Shown: positions 19,331-28,932 of the stretch, in pieces | How positions within the stretch are numbered: position 1 is the first letter of the stretch | Layout of the letters: every line of letters starts with the position of its first letter | Source of the DNA: Flavobacteriales bacterium | Lineage (GTDB): Bacteria > Bacteroidota > Bacteroidia > Flavobacteriales > BACL11 | Assembly: GCA_014381465.1 (NCBI GenBank) | Contig: JACNLP010000026.1 | Location: 1-35,387, forward strand | Length of the DNA stretch: 35,387 bases | Direction of reading: 5' to 3' | The notes under the pieces: model-generated | What the model was told of the DNA's origin: nothing | Databases searched by the model: none | Seen by the model: the letters and a program-made list of their open reading frames with translations, nothing else | Program-made: the position numbers and the translations under genes

Positions 19331-22300
19331 GTGAAAAAATGTATGAAAATATCTTTTGTATTAGCACTTATTTGCTTGCTTCCAAAACTTATGTTTTCCC
19401 AAGCACCTGGCTGCCCAAATGTAAATGCAGGTGCCGACACAGTTGTTGACTGCAATAGCGTTTCCTGTGTGCAACTTACAGCTAATTATTTGGATGTAGG
19501 TCTAACGACATCTTATACGGTTTCTTCAACTCCTTATGCGCCACCCTATCCTTTTACTGGTGGCACTCAATTATTTATTGGCATTGATGATATATGGAGT
19601 AGTGTAATAAGTCTGCCTTTTAATTTCTGCTTTTTTGGAAATACCTATAATCAGATTGTGATTGGTACTAATGGTGTAATTTCTTTTGACCTATCTAATG
19701 CAGGTGGATTTTGTGTTTTTGGGTTTTCTAATAATATCCCAAATCCTAGTATCCCTTATCCAAACTCTATTAATGGGGCTTATCACGATATTGATCCATC
19801 AGTAGGAGGAGACATCAATTATGCTGTTTTAGGTTCTTACCCATGCAGAACATTTGTTGTAAACTATAATAATGTGCCTCATTATTCATGTAATTCAATC
19901 ACTACTACACAGCAAATTGTACTTTATGAAACTACAAATGTGATAGAAGTTTACATTAATGACAAACCCACTTGTAATGGTTGGAACTCAGGGAATGCTG
20001 TTATAGGCATTCAGAATATAGCTGGAACGATTGGCTACACTCCTCCTGGAAGAAATACTGGCTCTTGGACCACTTCTAATGAAGCATGGCGATTTACACC
20101 AAGTGGACCTTCTATTAGTACTATAAATTGGTTTGAAAGTGGGGTGAGTAGTCCTATTAGTACATTTGATACGGTTACTGTTTGTCCAATAAACACTACT
20201 AATTATATTGCGGAGGTTACTTACATTAGGTGTGATCAAACCATTGTAATTGAAACAGATACTGTTGAGGTTGATATTAGCTGTTGTCCTCCACAAGTTA
20301 TAGATGTAGTTACAACCCCATCATGTGGTGCAGGGAATGATGGTTCAATACAACTTTCCCTTGCAGCAGCAAATATTCTTAATATTAGTTGGACTGGCCC
20401 AAATGGATTTACAAGTAATACAGTAAATATTTCAAATCTTATTTCTGGGAATTATGTGGCGGATATTACTTATTCAAATAATTGCCCTCCATTTACAGAT
20501 ACTATTGCATTAATTGACCCTTTGGTGATGTCTGCCAATTACACTTTTAATAATATTAGTTGTTTTGGTGATAATGATGGAAATATTGATTTGACAGTGA
20601 TTGGAGGCACGCTTCCTTATACATTTCTATGGAGCGGACCAAATTCCTTTTCGGCTTCCTCAGAAGATATAAATCTACTTTATGAAGGGATTTATTCAGT
20701 ACTTGTTTCTGATTTTAATGGTTGCTCTTATTTCTATAATATCCCGATTCAAGAGCCAGATAAAATTACTTTAAGTGCGTCCATTACTGATTTGAGTTGT
20801 GTATCGGTCAATGATGGTGTTATTGATGTTATGGTTAGCGGTGGCACACCTTCTTTTAATTACAGTTGGAGCAATGGAGCAAGTACTTCATTGCTTAATA
20901 ATTTGTCGGTTGGAGAATATATTTTAACACTTACTGATAATAAGAATTGTTTACAAACCGATACTTTTGAAATCAAAGCAGCTACTTTTCTTACAAGTGC
21001 ATCTGTTTTTGATATCAAATGTAATGGCGATTCTGATGCTTTTATCGACATAGAAATTATTGGAGGAAATTACCCCTATACTTACAATTGGAATAATGGT
21101 ACAAGTACACAAGATATAATAAATGTTGGAGCAGGGGTGTATCAAGTAAGTGTAACGGATGTTACTAATTGTACAATTGATACTACTATTATCATTTCCC
21201 AACCCACACCTTTAAATGCAATTGCAACTACAACTAATGTAAGTTGTTATGGAGGAAATAACGGAAGCTCTACTTTGCAGATTACAGGTGGAATACCGCC
21301 ATATATTTCAGATTGGAATGGTTTAGATACTTTGAATTTTTTTGCAGGCACTCATCCTTTTCAAATTACAGATTCTAATGGATGTGTTTTTAATGCAAGT
21401 GTGAATATATCACAACCCGATTCATTAAGCATTAGTTTTAACACTTCAAATGTGCAATGTGTGGGAGATGCTAATGGGGCTATTGATATTTCTGTTCTCT
21501 CAGGAAGCGGAACACCTAATTACACCTTTTCTTGGACAGGACCAAATTCCTTTATTTCTAATTCAGAAGATATTTCAAATATAAATGCTGGTCTTTACAC
21601 CATAAACATTGCAGATGCTAATAATTGTGTTTTTGAATATCATTTAGTGGTGGAACAACCCACCCCGCTTTCTCAAATTTTGGATATAAAAACACCAAAT
21701 TTTAATGGCTACTCTATTGCCTGCAATAGTGATTATAGCGCTTGGATTTCAGTGGATGTTTTTGGTGGCTATATTCCTTATACTTATCAGTGGAGTAATG
21801 GCAGTAATTCCGATAGTATATTTGGCTTAAATGCTGGTAATTATGCTTTAACTATTACTGATGCACTCGGTTGTACTTTCGATACCTCTGTTACTCTTTT
21901 AGAGCCGCCTTCTACTATTTCTGCTTCAATCAATGCTACTACTGATTATAATGGTTATACAGTGCGGTGTTTCGACAGTAATGATGGGGCTATTCAGGTT
22001 GTTGGAGCAGGAGGAGTTCCATCATATTCTTTTTTATGGAATAATGGAAGCACCTCAGATAGCATTACTAATTTGGATGCTTCCTACTATGAGGTAGAGG
22101 TTACCGATAGTAATGGTTGTATTTGGGTTGGAGGGATTACACTTAATAAACCCTCTGCACTTGAAATTACCCTTTCATCTATCACAGATACTTGCGAAAG
22201 GGCAGTTGGTTTTGCTGGCACTAATGTAATTGGTGGAGTAACACCTTATACTTATTTGTGGAGTAATGGGCAAAGCTCAATAATTGCAAATAACCTTTTG

Positions 22301-22936
22301 GAAGGAGTTTATTACATTACTTCTACTGATGCTAATTTATGTGAGATTTCAGATTCTGTTGAGGTTGATAATATAAAAAGTCCGATAGCAGATTTTAATA
22401 CAATGCCAAAACATAGAAGGTATTATGAGCAATTGGACAAGCCATTTATTTTTATTGACATTTCAAATACCTATTGGCAAAATATAATAAATTGGAATTG
22501 GGATTTTGATTATAACGGTATATCTCCTACTTATAATGGGTTTGATTCTATTGTGAAACATTTCTATAATGAAACTGGTACATATAGAATATTTCTAAGC
22601 ATTGAAACAGAATATCATTGTATAGATACCATTTCAAAAACTATATTGATTGATGATTTTGCATTATTTATTCCTGATGCTTTTACTCCGGGAATTGATG
22701 AACTAAATAATGAGTTTAAACCATATGGCTATGGGATAAAAGAATATAAAATGATGATTTTTAGTCGGTGGGGAGAGCTTCTTTTTACTTCAAAGAATTT
22801 GGATGTTGGCTGGAATGGTATAAAAGAAGGAAAAGAAAAAATATCTCCACTTGGAGTATATGCTTACTATATAGAAATTGAAAATATATTTGGAGAGATT
22901 TTTAAATATGAAGGAACATTAAATTTAATTAGATAA
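19331..22936 (+). CDS. Secreted SprB-repeat protein with gliding-motility/T9SS type B-like C-terminal domain
   Basis: Signal peptide; about nine GGxxPYxYxWSNG...VTDxNGC repeats; PKD-like segment; C-terminus FIPDAFTPGIDELNNEFKP...MMIFSRWGELLFTSKN.GWNG. Confidence 0.9.
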   Translation: MKKCMKISFVLALICLLPKLMFSQAPGCPNVNAGADTVVDCNSVSCVQLTANYLDVGLTTSYTVSSTPYAPPYPFTGGTQLFIGIDDIWSSVISLPFNFCFFGNTYNQIVIGTNGVISFDLSNAGGFCVFGFSNNIPNPSIPYPNSINGAYHDIDPSVGGDINYAVLGSYPCRTFVVNYNNVPHYSCNSITTTQQIVLYETTNVIEVYINDKPTCNGWNSGNAVIGIQNIAGTIGYTPPGRNTGSWTTSNEAWRFTPSGPSISTINWFESGVSSPISTFDTVTVCPINTTNYIAEVTYIRCDQTIVIETDTVEVDISCCPPQVIDVVTTPSCGAGNDGSIQLSLAAANILNISWTGPNGFTSNTVNISNLISGNYVADITYSNNCPPFTDTIALIDPLVMSANYTFNNISCFGDNDGNIDLTVIGGTLPYTFLWSGPNSFSASSEDINLLYEGIYSVLVSDFNGCSYFYNIPIQEPDKITLSASITDLSCVSVNDGVIDVMVSGGTPSFNYSWSNGASTSLLNNLSVGEYILTLTDNKNCLQTDTFEIKAATFLTSASVFDIKCNGDSDAFIDIEIIGGNYPYTYNWNNGTSTQDIINVGAGVYQVSVTDVTNCTIDTTIIISQPTPLNAIATTTNVSCYGGNNGSSTLQITGGIPPYISDWNGLDTLNFFAGTHPFQITDSNGCVFNASVNISQPDSLSISFNTSNVQCVGDANGAIDISVLSGSGTPNYTFSWTGPNSFISNSEDISNINAGLYTINIADANNCVFEYHLVVEQPTPLSQILDIKTPNFNGYSIACNSDYSAWISVDVFGGYIPYTYQWSNGSNSDSIFGLNAGNYALTITDALGCTFDTSVTLLEPPSTISASINATTDYNGYTVRCFDSNDGAIQVVGAGGVPSYSFLWNNGSTSDSITNLDASYYEVEVTDSNGCIWVGGITLNKPSALEITLSSITDTCERAVGFAGTNVIGGVTPYTYLWSNGQSSIIANNLLEGVYYITSTDANLCEISDSVEVDNIKSPIADFNTMPKHRRYYEQLDKPFIFIDISNTYWQNIINWNWDFDYNGISPTYNGFDSIVKHFYNETGTYRIFLSIETEYHCIDTISKTILIDDFALFIPDAFTPGIDELNNEFKPYGYGIKEYKMMIFSRWGELLFTSKNLDVGWNGIKEGKEKISPLGVYAYYIEIENIFGEIFKYEGTLNLIR

Positions 22937-22938
22937 TT

Positions 22939-25900
22939 ATGAAAAAGTACACACTCATTTTGTTTTTGTTTTTTACTCAAACCCTTTTTGGGCAAGAACT
23001 TTTTACAATTAATAACAACAATAAAATAATTGCAACAAAAAATCCTAAAAATACAATTGGTTTAATTCTTAATGACATCATTCATCAGAAAATATTAAAT
23101 AATGCTGAAAAACAACACACTATTAATCTTCCGTTTTTTGGGCAAGCTTTACAATTTAGTTTGGAAAAACACAATGCTGTTTTTAGTGAATTACAAATAA
23201 CTTCTAAAACTAAAAATGGAAATGTACTTTTGGATATTAAACCAAACTTATTGACCTATAAAATGTTTCATAATGGAGAGTCTGTTGGTATTATTAGCTT
23301 TGTGAATGGGGAAATCCTTGCCACTTTTAAGATGAATGCTAGACAATACGAGATTAGTAAATTCAAAGGAAAGTATATTTTATTTGAAGCCACTAATAGT
23401 ATTAATGCTTCTAATTTTGAGTGTGGTTCTGAGCAAGTTCAATCTCAGCAATTAAATAGTTACCCTCAAAATTCTTTTATCCCAAAATGTATTGAGCTTG
23501 CCATTGAAATTGACGAATACACTAGGTTAACTTTTGCTAGTGATCAAGAAGCAACCAATTGGGCATTAGCAATTATTGCAGGGGTTAGCCAAATATATGA
23601 AACTGATATTAATGTAGCTGTGCAAGTTGTTGATGTTACTATTTGGAACACTACTGATCCTTATGATGCAATTACAAATGATGCAAGCAACATGCTAAGT
23701 ACATTGGCAAACTATTGGAGTACAAATAATGGCGGTATTGCTCGTGATTTGGTGCATTTAATGACAAAAAGAAGTAATACTGGAACAGGAGGTATTGCGT
23801 ATTTAGGAGTGCTTTGTAGCATGGGCTCAGGTTATGCTTTTTCTAGTGTACTGAATAATGACACTACTTTTACTTTTCCAAATCCTTCATACAGCTGGAA
23901 TCTGAATGTAATCTCTCATGAAATGGGACATAATATCGGTTCTCCTCACACACATTCTTGCAATTGGGCAGCAGACCCAACTTATGGTTTTGTTGGTGGT
24001 GGTATAGATGATTGTGGTGTAGTTTCAGGGTCAGCAAGTGCTTGTACTCCCCCAGCACCAGCTCCTCCTGGAGGAATAGGTACAATTATGAGTTATTGCC
24101 ATGTGGGAGGAAGCGGAGTAATTTTGGAATTTCATGATATTGTTATCACACAAGCACTTAATCCGGGTATAAATAATGCTTCTTGCATTACAACTTGCGA
24201 TTATTTTGGATGTACTGATTCATTAGCATTTAATTATGATACTACTGCCACTATTGATGATAGTAGTTGTATCCCTGTTGTAATGGGATGTATTGATACT
24301 GCTGCTGCAAATTATAATTCGGCTGCCAATACGGATGATGGAAGTTGTACTTATTGTTTTGCTTTAACTTTTAGCGTTTCTGATATTAGCTGTAATGGTT
24401 ATAATGATGGTTTTATTGATATGTTGGTGCAATCAGGAACAGGAACTTCATCTTATATTTATAATTGGACAGGCCCTAGTGGGTTTTCATCTACTAGTGA
24501 AGATATAAATAGTTTGTCGGCTGGCACTTATATAATTGCTGTTACCGATACTTTGGGCTGTACCGAAACAGTAAGCAGAGTAATAAATAATCCTTTACCA
24601 ATAAACATTGATAGTTTGGTGATTACTAATGTAAGTTGTTTTGGTTTGCCAGATGGAACAGCAACTGTTTACATAAGTGGAGGCACGCCTAATTATGTTT
24701 ATAATTGGGGTGGAGCTACTCCTCTTTCATTAGTAGCTGGCAACTATTCTGTTGCAATAACGGATGCGAATAATTGTCCGCAAGCCACCTCAAATTTTTC
24801 AATTACTGAGCCCAATTTGTTAGTTGGCACTTACTCAACTGTTGATATAAGTTGTTTTGGTTTTGGAAATGGAAGCATTGATGCAACTCTTATGGGTGGG
24901 GTATTGCCTTATACTTATAGTTGGACAGGACCAAATACCTTTTCAAGCACTACACAAGATATAACTAGCTTGCAAGCGGGAGCTTATTCTCTTGCCATTA
25001 CGGATGCAAATGGATGTGTAGAAACAATTTCCCCTACTATTACAGAGCCATCAGCAGTAATGGTAAGCTCCACTATTTCGGATGCTAGTTGTAATGGGGG
25101 TTCTGATGGCTATATTGATATTAGTCCCACAGGAGGAACGCTACCATATTCATATAATTGGAGTAATGGAGCAATTACTCAAGATTTAATGAATATTGGT
25201 GCAGGGCAGTATTCTGTTGATGTTTTGGATGATAATGGTTGCATTGTTCCTACTCTTACTTTTACAATTAACCAGCCGCTTCCTTCCTCTCTATCTGTTC
25301 AGATTACTTCTGTGGATTGTAATGGAGATAACAATGGTGTAATTGACATTACTTATGTGCCAGATGTTGGCGTTCCTTTTAGCTTTAGCTGGACTGGTCC
25401 AAACGGATTTACCTCCAATATAGATGATATAACTTCTCTTTTTGCTGGAACTTATACCCTCAATATTACCGAGAGTAATTGTGTTATTACAAACACTTAT
25501 TTTGTGTCAGAGCCAGCTCCAATCACTACTTTAGAAACGGTACAGCATGCAAGCTGTTACGATTCTACTGATGCAAGTGTATTATTAACTATTTCTGGTG
25601 GAGTGCCTACTTATACAACAAATTGGGGAGGATTTAATCCGCAAGCATTAAATGCAGGTACTTATACTTACACTATAACAGATGATAATAATTGTGTTTT
25701 TTCTGATACAGTTTTTATAAATCAGCCAAGTATTGTTAATGTCAATTATAATATTTCTAATGTAAGTTGCTTTAATGGGATTAATGGGAGCGCTTCTCTT
25801 ATTATTAGTGGAGGAACTGCTCCTTATACTTCTACTTGGCAAAATGCAAACCCTCTTCAACTCAATGCTGGATTTCACTCTTACACTATAGTTGATGATA

Positions 25901-27054
25901 ATGCTTGTATTTATTCCGATTCAGTTTTTATTAGTCAGCCCTCACAAATGATAATAATTGAAAACACTGTTGATGTTCTTTGTAATGGTGATAATTCTGG
26001 TTCTGCTGTTTTGAATATAAGCGGTGGTGTTTCTCCTTATCAAACAAATTGGTATGGGTATAATAATTTAACACTGCAAAGTGGAAATTACCTTTATGAT
26101 GTTACAGATATAAATAATTGCAATTCAACTGGTGTTGTATTTATTAGCGAACCGAATCCGATAGTAGTATCTAATAGCATTACTCCATCTTCATGCCTAA
26201 ATTCTACTGACGGACAAATAAACATAAATATAAGTGGAGGGGTTGCCCCTTATCAACAAAATTGGTTTGGTATAACTCCTTTGAGTTTATCGGCAGGAAA
26301 TTACACTTACACTATTATTGATGCCAACGGATGTATAGATAGTAATCAAGTTGTTGTATCTTCTATTAGTAATTTATCGGTTAATAATATCACAAATCAT
26401 GTGAGTTGTTTTGGTTTTTGTGATGCTAGCATCAACCTTTCTATTACAAATGGAATTCCTCCTTATTCGGTAAATTGGTTTTCATTTTCTCCTGATTCAT
26501 TGTGTGAGGGTAACTATCCTTATAGGGTTACAGATGATTTGGGTTGTACTTTTGATGATACAATTACAGTTTTGATGCCTCAGCCATTAGTAACAAGTTT
26601 AACTCTTAACGGAACCCTTCTTAGTGCAAGCGTAAATGGAGGAACGCCACCTTATTTTTATTATTGGTGGAATGCAAATGGGAATTTAGGGAACACATCA
26701 TCAGTAACTATCAATCAAGGTGGAAATTACTTTTGTGTTGTTAGCGATATTAATAATTGTAATTCTGATACCGTTTCCTTTTTGTTTACTGCAATGGATG
26801 CAGTAGATTTTTTATCAGATAATATCAAGCTATATCCTAATCCGTTTTCAGACTTTATTACTATTGAAATTCCAATAGAGTATAAGGGTTTAACATTATC
26901 CTTACATAATGTTTTAGGTGAAATTCTATTACAGCAAAAGTATTACAACACACAGGAAATACAAGTTTTTAGAAAAGACTTATCCTCTGGTACTTATATC
27001 CTAAGTTTAAAAATGAAAGACTTTACAATTAGGAAAAAATTGGTTATTGAATAA
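22939..27054 (+). CDS. Secreted M12B-like zinc metalloprotease with SprB repeats and type A-like T9SS C-terminal domain
   Basis: Signal peptide; HEMGHNIGSPHTHSCNW zinc site, GIGTIMSYC Met-turn; about 11 SprB-type repeats; C-terminal LYPNPFSDFITIEI...GTYILSLKMKDFTIRKKLVIE. Confidence 0.92.
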   Translation: MKKYTLILFLFFTQTLFGQELFTINNNNKIIATKNPKNTIGLILNDIIHQKILNNAEKQHTINLPFFGQALQFSLEKHNAVFSELQITSKTKNGNVLLDIKPNLLTYKMFHNGESVGIISFVNGEILATFKMNARQYEISKFKGKYILFEATNSINASNFECGSEQVQSQQLNSYPQNSFIPKCIELAIEIDEYTRLTFASDQEATNWALAIIAGVSQIYETDINVAVQVVDVTIWNTTDPYDAITNDASNMLSTLANYWSTNNGGIARDLVHLMTKRSNTGTGGIAYLGVLCSMGSGYAFSSVLNNDTTFTFPNPSYSWNLNVISHEMGHNIGSPHTHSCNWAADPTYGFVGGGIDDCGVVSGSASACTPPAPAPPGGIGTIMSYCHVGGSGVILEFHDIVITQALNPGINNASCITTCDYFGCTDSLAFNYDTTATIDDSSCIPVVMGCIDTAAANYNSAANTDDGSCTYCFALTFSVSDISCNGYNDGFIDMLVQSGTGTSSYIYNWTGPSGFSSTSEDINSLSAGTYIIAVTDTLGCTETVSRVINNPLPINIDSLVITNVSCFGLPDGTATVYISGGTPNYVYNWGGATPLSLVAGNYSVAITDANNCPQATSNFSITEPNLLVGTYSTVDISCFGFGNGSIDATLMGGVLPYTYSWTGPNTFSSTTQDITSLQAGAYSLAITDANGCVETISPTITEPSAVMVSSTISDASCNGGSDGYIDISPTGGTLPYSYNWSNGAITQDLMNIGAGQYSVDVLDDNGCIVPTLTFTINQPLPSSLSVQITSVDCNGDNNGVIDITYVPDVGVPFSFSWTGPNGFTSNIDDITSLFAGTYTLNITESNCVITNTYFVSEPAPITTLETVQHASCYDSTDASVLLTISGGVPTYTTNWGGFNPQALNAGTYTYTITDDNNCVFSDTVFINQPSIVNVNYNISNVSCFNGINGSASLIISGGTAPYTSTWQNANPLQLNAGFHSYTIVDDNACIYSDSVFISQPSQMIIIENTVDVLCNGDNSGSAVLNISGGVSPYQTNWYGYNNLTLQSGNYLYDVTDINNCNSTGVVFISEPNPIVVSNSITPSSCLNSTDGQININISGGVAPYQQNWFGITPLSLSAGNYTYTIIDANGCIDSNQVVVSSISNLSVNNITNHVSCFGFCDASINLSITNGIPPYSVNWFSFSPDSLCEGNYPYRVTDDLGCTFDDTITVLMPQPLVTSLTLNGTLLSASVNGGTPPYFYYWWNANGNLGNTSSVTINQGGNYFCVVSDINNCNSDTVSFLFTAMDAVDFLSDNIKLYPNPFSDFITIEIPIEYKGLTLSLHNVLGEILLQQKYYNTQEIQVFRKDLSSGTYILSLKMKDFTIRKKLVIE
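24208..24351 (+). repeat. Two tandem GCxDxxAxNYxxxAxxDDxSC motifs inside the metalloprotease CDS
   Basis: GCTDSLAFNYDTTATIDDSSC followed by GCIDTAAANYNSAANTDDGSC. Confidence 0.85.
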
Positions 27055-27150
27055 GACTCTATCCCTTGAAGTGTGTAAGTTGGTTGTTGGACAATAGTTT
27101 ATAGAATAATATGTTAAGCGAACTTTGGCACAAAGTGTGGCTATCTATCT

Positions 27151-27400
27151 AAACCCACCTCTACCTTCCTTCCAATAAATTGTTCAGGACATGCTCTCCA
27201 AGGAGGAGAACTATTCGCATTTTATCAACTCCCCTCTTGGGAGGGGTTGGGGGCGGCTAAACATAGATTGCTTCTAAAAACTCTGTTTTATCCCAATGAC
27301 AGTAGTCAAAAGCAACCCACCTCTACCTCCTCCAAGGAGGAGAACTATTCGCATTTTATCAATTCCCCTCTTGGGAGGGGATTAAGGGGTGGGTAAACAT
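27151..27400. repeat. GC-rich intergenic repeat array B, two ~134-bp units
   Basis: CTCCAAGGAGGAGAACTATTCGCATTTTATCAA recurs at 27196 and 27330; inverted relative to array A. Confidence 0.92.
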
Positions 27401-27422
27401 GATGAAAGGAAGAACTCATACA

Positions 27423-28226
27423 CTAGAGAAAAATAGAACTGTACTTCTTTCCAGATTTCTCAAAAAGGAGTTTCACAGCCTTTCGCCCTTTCTCTCCCAA
27501 AGAAATAGAATAATCATTTACATACAAAGCAATGTGAGTATCAATCACTTCCTTTTGCATTTCTTGAGCATGACACTTCACATAGTCAGCAGAACTATTA
27601 GGATTTGCAAAAGCATATTCAACTGATTTTCTTAGCAATCTTTCTACCTTTTTTTGCAAATCAACATCTAAATTTCTTTTTACTACTATACCACCTAAAG
27701 GAATAGGCAAGTCCGTTTCTTCTTCCCAAAACTCGCCTAAATCTTTTACTTTCTCCAAGCCTTTATCTTGGTAGGTAAATCGATTTTCATGTATAATAAG
27801 TCCAGCATCTACCCTGCCTAAAAGCACTTCATTTTCAATTTCAGAAAAAAGTGTTTCTACCTTATTTTTATGTTCTGGATAAGCAATTTCTAAGAGCATA
27901 TTGGCAGTTGTATATTTTCCTGGTATAGCAATTTTACTTTTTTCAGACAAGATAGTATCTGGCATTTTTATTAAAAGCGGACCGCAAATATTACCCAAAG
28001 CTGAGCCACTATCTAATAATGCATAGTTAGAAACACAATGCGTAAAAGCGTTATAACTAAGTTTTGTAATCGCTAATTTTCCTTGAAAAGCCCACTTATT
28101 TAATTGTTCTACATCAGCAAAAACAACCTCAAATTCCAATCCTTCAGTATCAATTTTATGATGCACCATAGCGTCAAAAATAAAGGTGTCATTCGGACAA
28201 GGAGAAAATCCTAAGGTCAATTTCAT
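27423..28226 (-). CDS. mqnD: 1,4-dihydroxy-6-naphthoate synthase, futalosine menaquinone pathway
   Basis: LGFSPCPNDTFIFDAMVH, AITKLSYNAF, LLDSGSALG, PIPLGGIVVKR; adjacent to mqnB. Confidence 0.95.
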   Translation of the reverse strand: MKLTLGFSPCPNDTFIFDAMVHHKIDTEGLEFEVVFADVEQLNKWAFQGKLAITKLSYNAFTHCVSNYALLDSGSALGNICGPLLIKMPDTILSEKSKIAIPGKYTTANMLLEIAYPEHKNKVETLFSEIENEVLLGRVDAGLIIHENRFTYQDKGLEKVKDLGEFWEEETDLPIPLGGIVVKRNLDVDLQKKVERLLRKSVEYAFANPNSSADYVKCHAQEMQKEVIDTHIALYVNDYSISLGEKGRKAVKLLFEKSGKKYSSIFL

Positions 28227-28801
28227 AATTCAGCAATAATTTGTTTCACTTGAATATTCAGATTTTTTATTGCTAATGGCATATTCCAATTTGCTTTATT
28301 ACGCTTTTCTACCTTATTGGAAATCGCTCTTATCTGCACACAAGGAATATCAAATTCTTGGCACACTTTAAATACTGCCGCTCCCTCCATACTTTCAATA
28401 TCAGGATTTAACCTACTTACTACCTCAGCAATAGAGCCCTCATTGCCATGCACTGTATTTACTGTAATTCCTTTCGCTTTTTGCAAATTGGTTTTTCCTT
28501 CCACACTATAATTGGTTTGAATTCCAAAATCAGAAAATTGTTCAAACTCCTTTCCATTTTCAAATCCAATTTCTGAAAAACTATCTTCTATTACCTCAAC
28601 TATATCTCCAATTTTTATATTAGGATTAAAGCAGCCTGCAATCCCCATATTAATTACTAAATCATAAGATTTTGTACTTAACTCTTTAGTTAAACAAAGA
28701 GTAGTATTCACCATCCCAATGCCAGTAAAAAGCACTTCTAAATCTTTAAATTTCTCTACAATTACCTCTTGTTTTGTAGCCGCAACTAATAGTATCTTCA
28801 T
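28223..28801 (-). CDS. mqnB: Futalosine hydrolase
   Basis: MTA/SAH-nucleosidase-like fold (LVINMGIAGCFNP, ESMEGAAVFKVC); 4-bp overlap with mqnD. Confidence 0.93.
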   Translation of the reverse strand: MKILLVAATKQEVIVEKFKDLEVLFTGIGMVNTTLCLTKELSTKSYDLVINMGIAGCFNPNIKIGDIVEVIEDSFSEIGFENGKEFEQFSDFGIQTNYSVEGKTNLQKAKGITVNTVHGNEGSIAEVVSRLNPDIESMEGAAVFKVCQEFDIPCVQIRAISNKVEKRNKANWNMPLAIKNLNIQVKQIIAEL

Positions 28802-28805
28802 TTGG

Positions 28806-28813
28806 CAAATATA
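28806..28813 (-). promoter_or_regulatory. Candidate -7 box TATATTTG four nt before the mqnB ATG
   Basis: TATATTTG-CCAA-ATG on the minus strand. Confidence 0.45.
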
Positions 28814-28932
28814 CCAAAAGAAAAGGTAGTTGATTTACATATTCTATCCTATTACACTGATTTTTATTACAAATTTTTATCTTTACCATCTCAAAATCAA
28901 TAAATAATTTTTTGTAATAAATATTTAAAAAA

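Noticed and set aside
27399-27626. 75-aa plus-strand ORF starting in repeat array B
   Set aside because: Starts in the repeat and runs antisense to mqnD; no protein-like motif.
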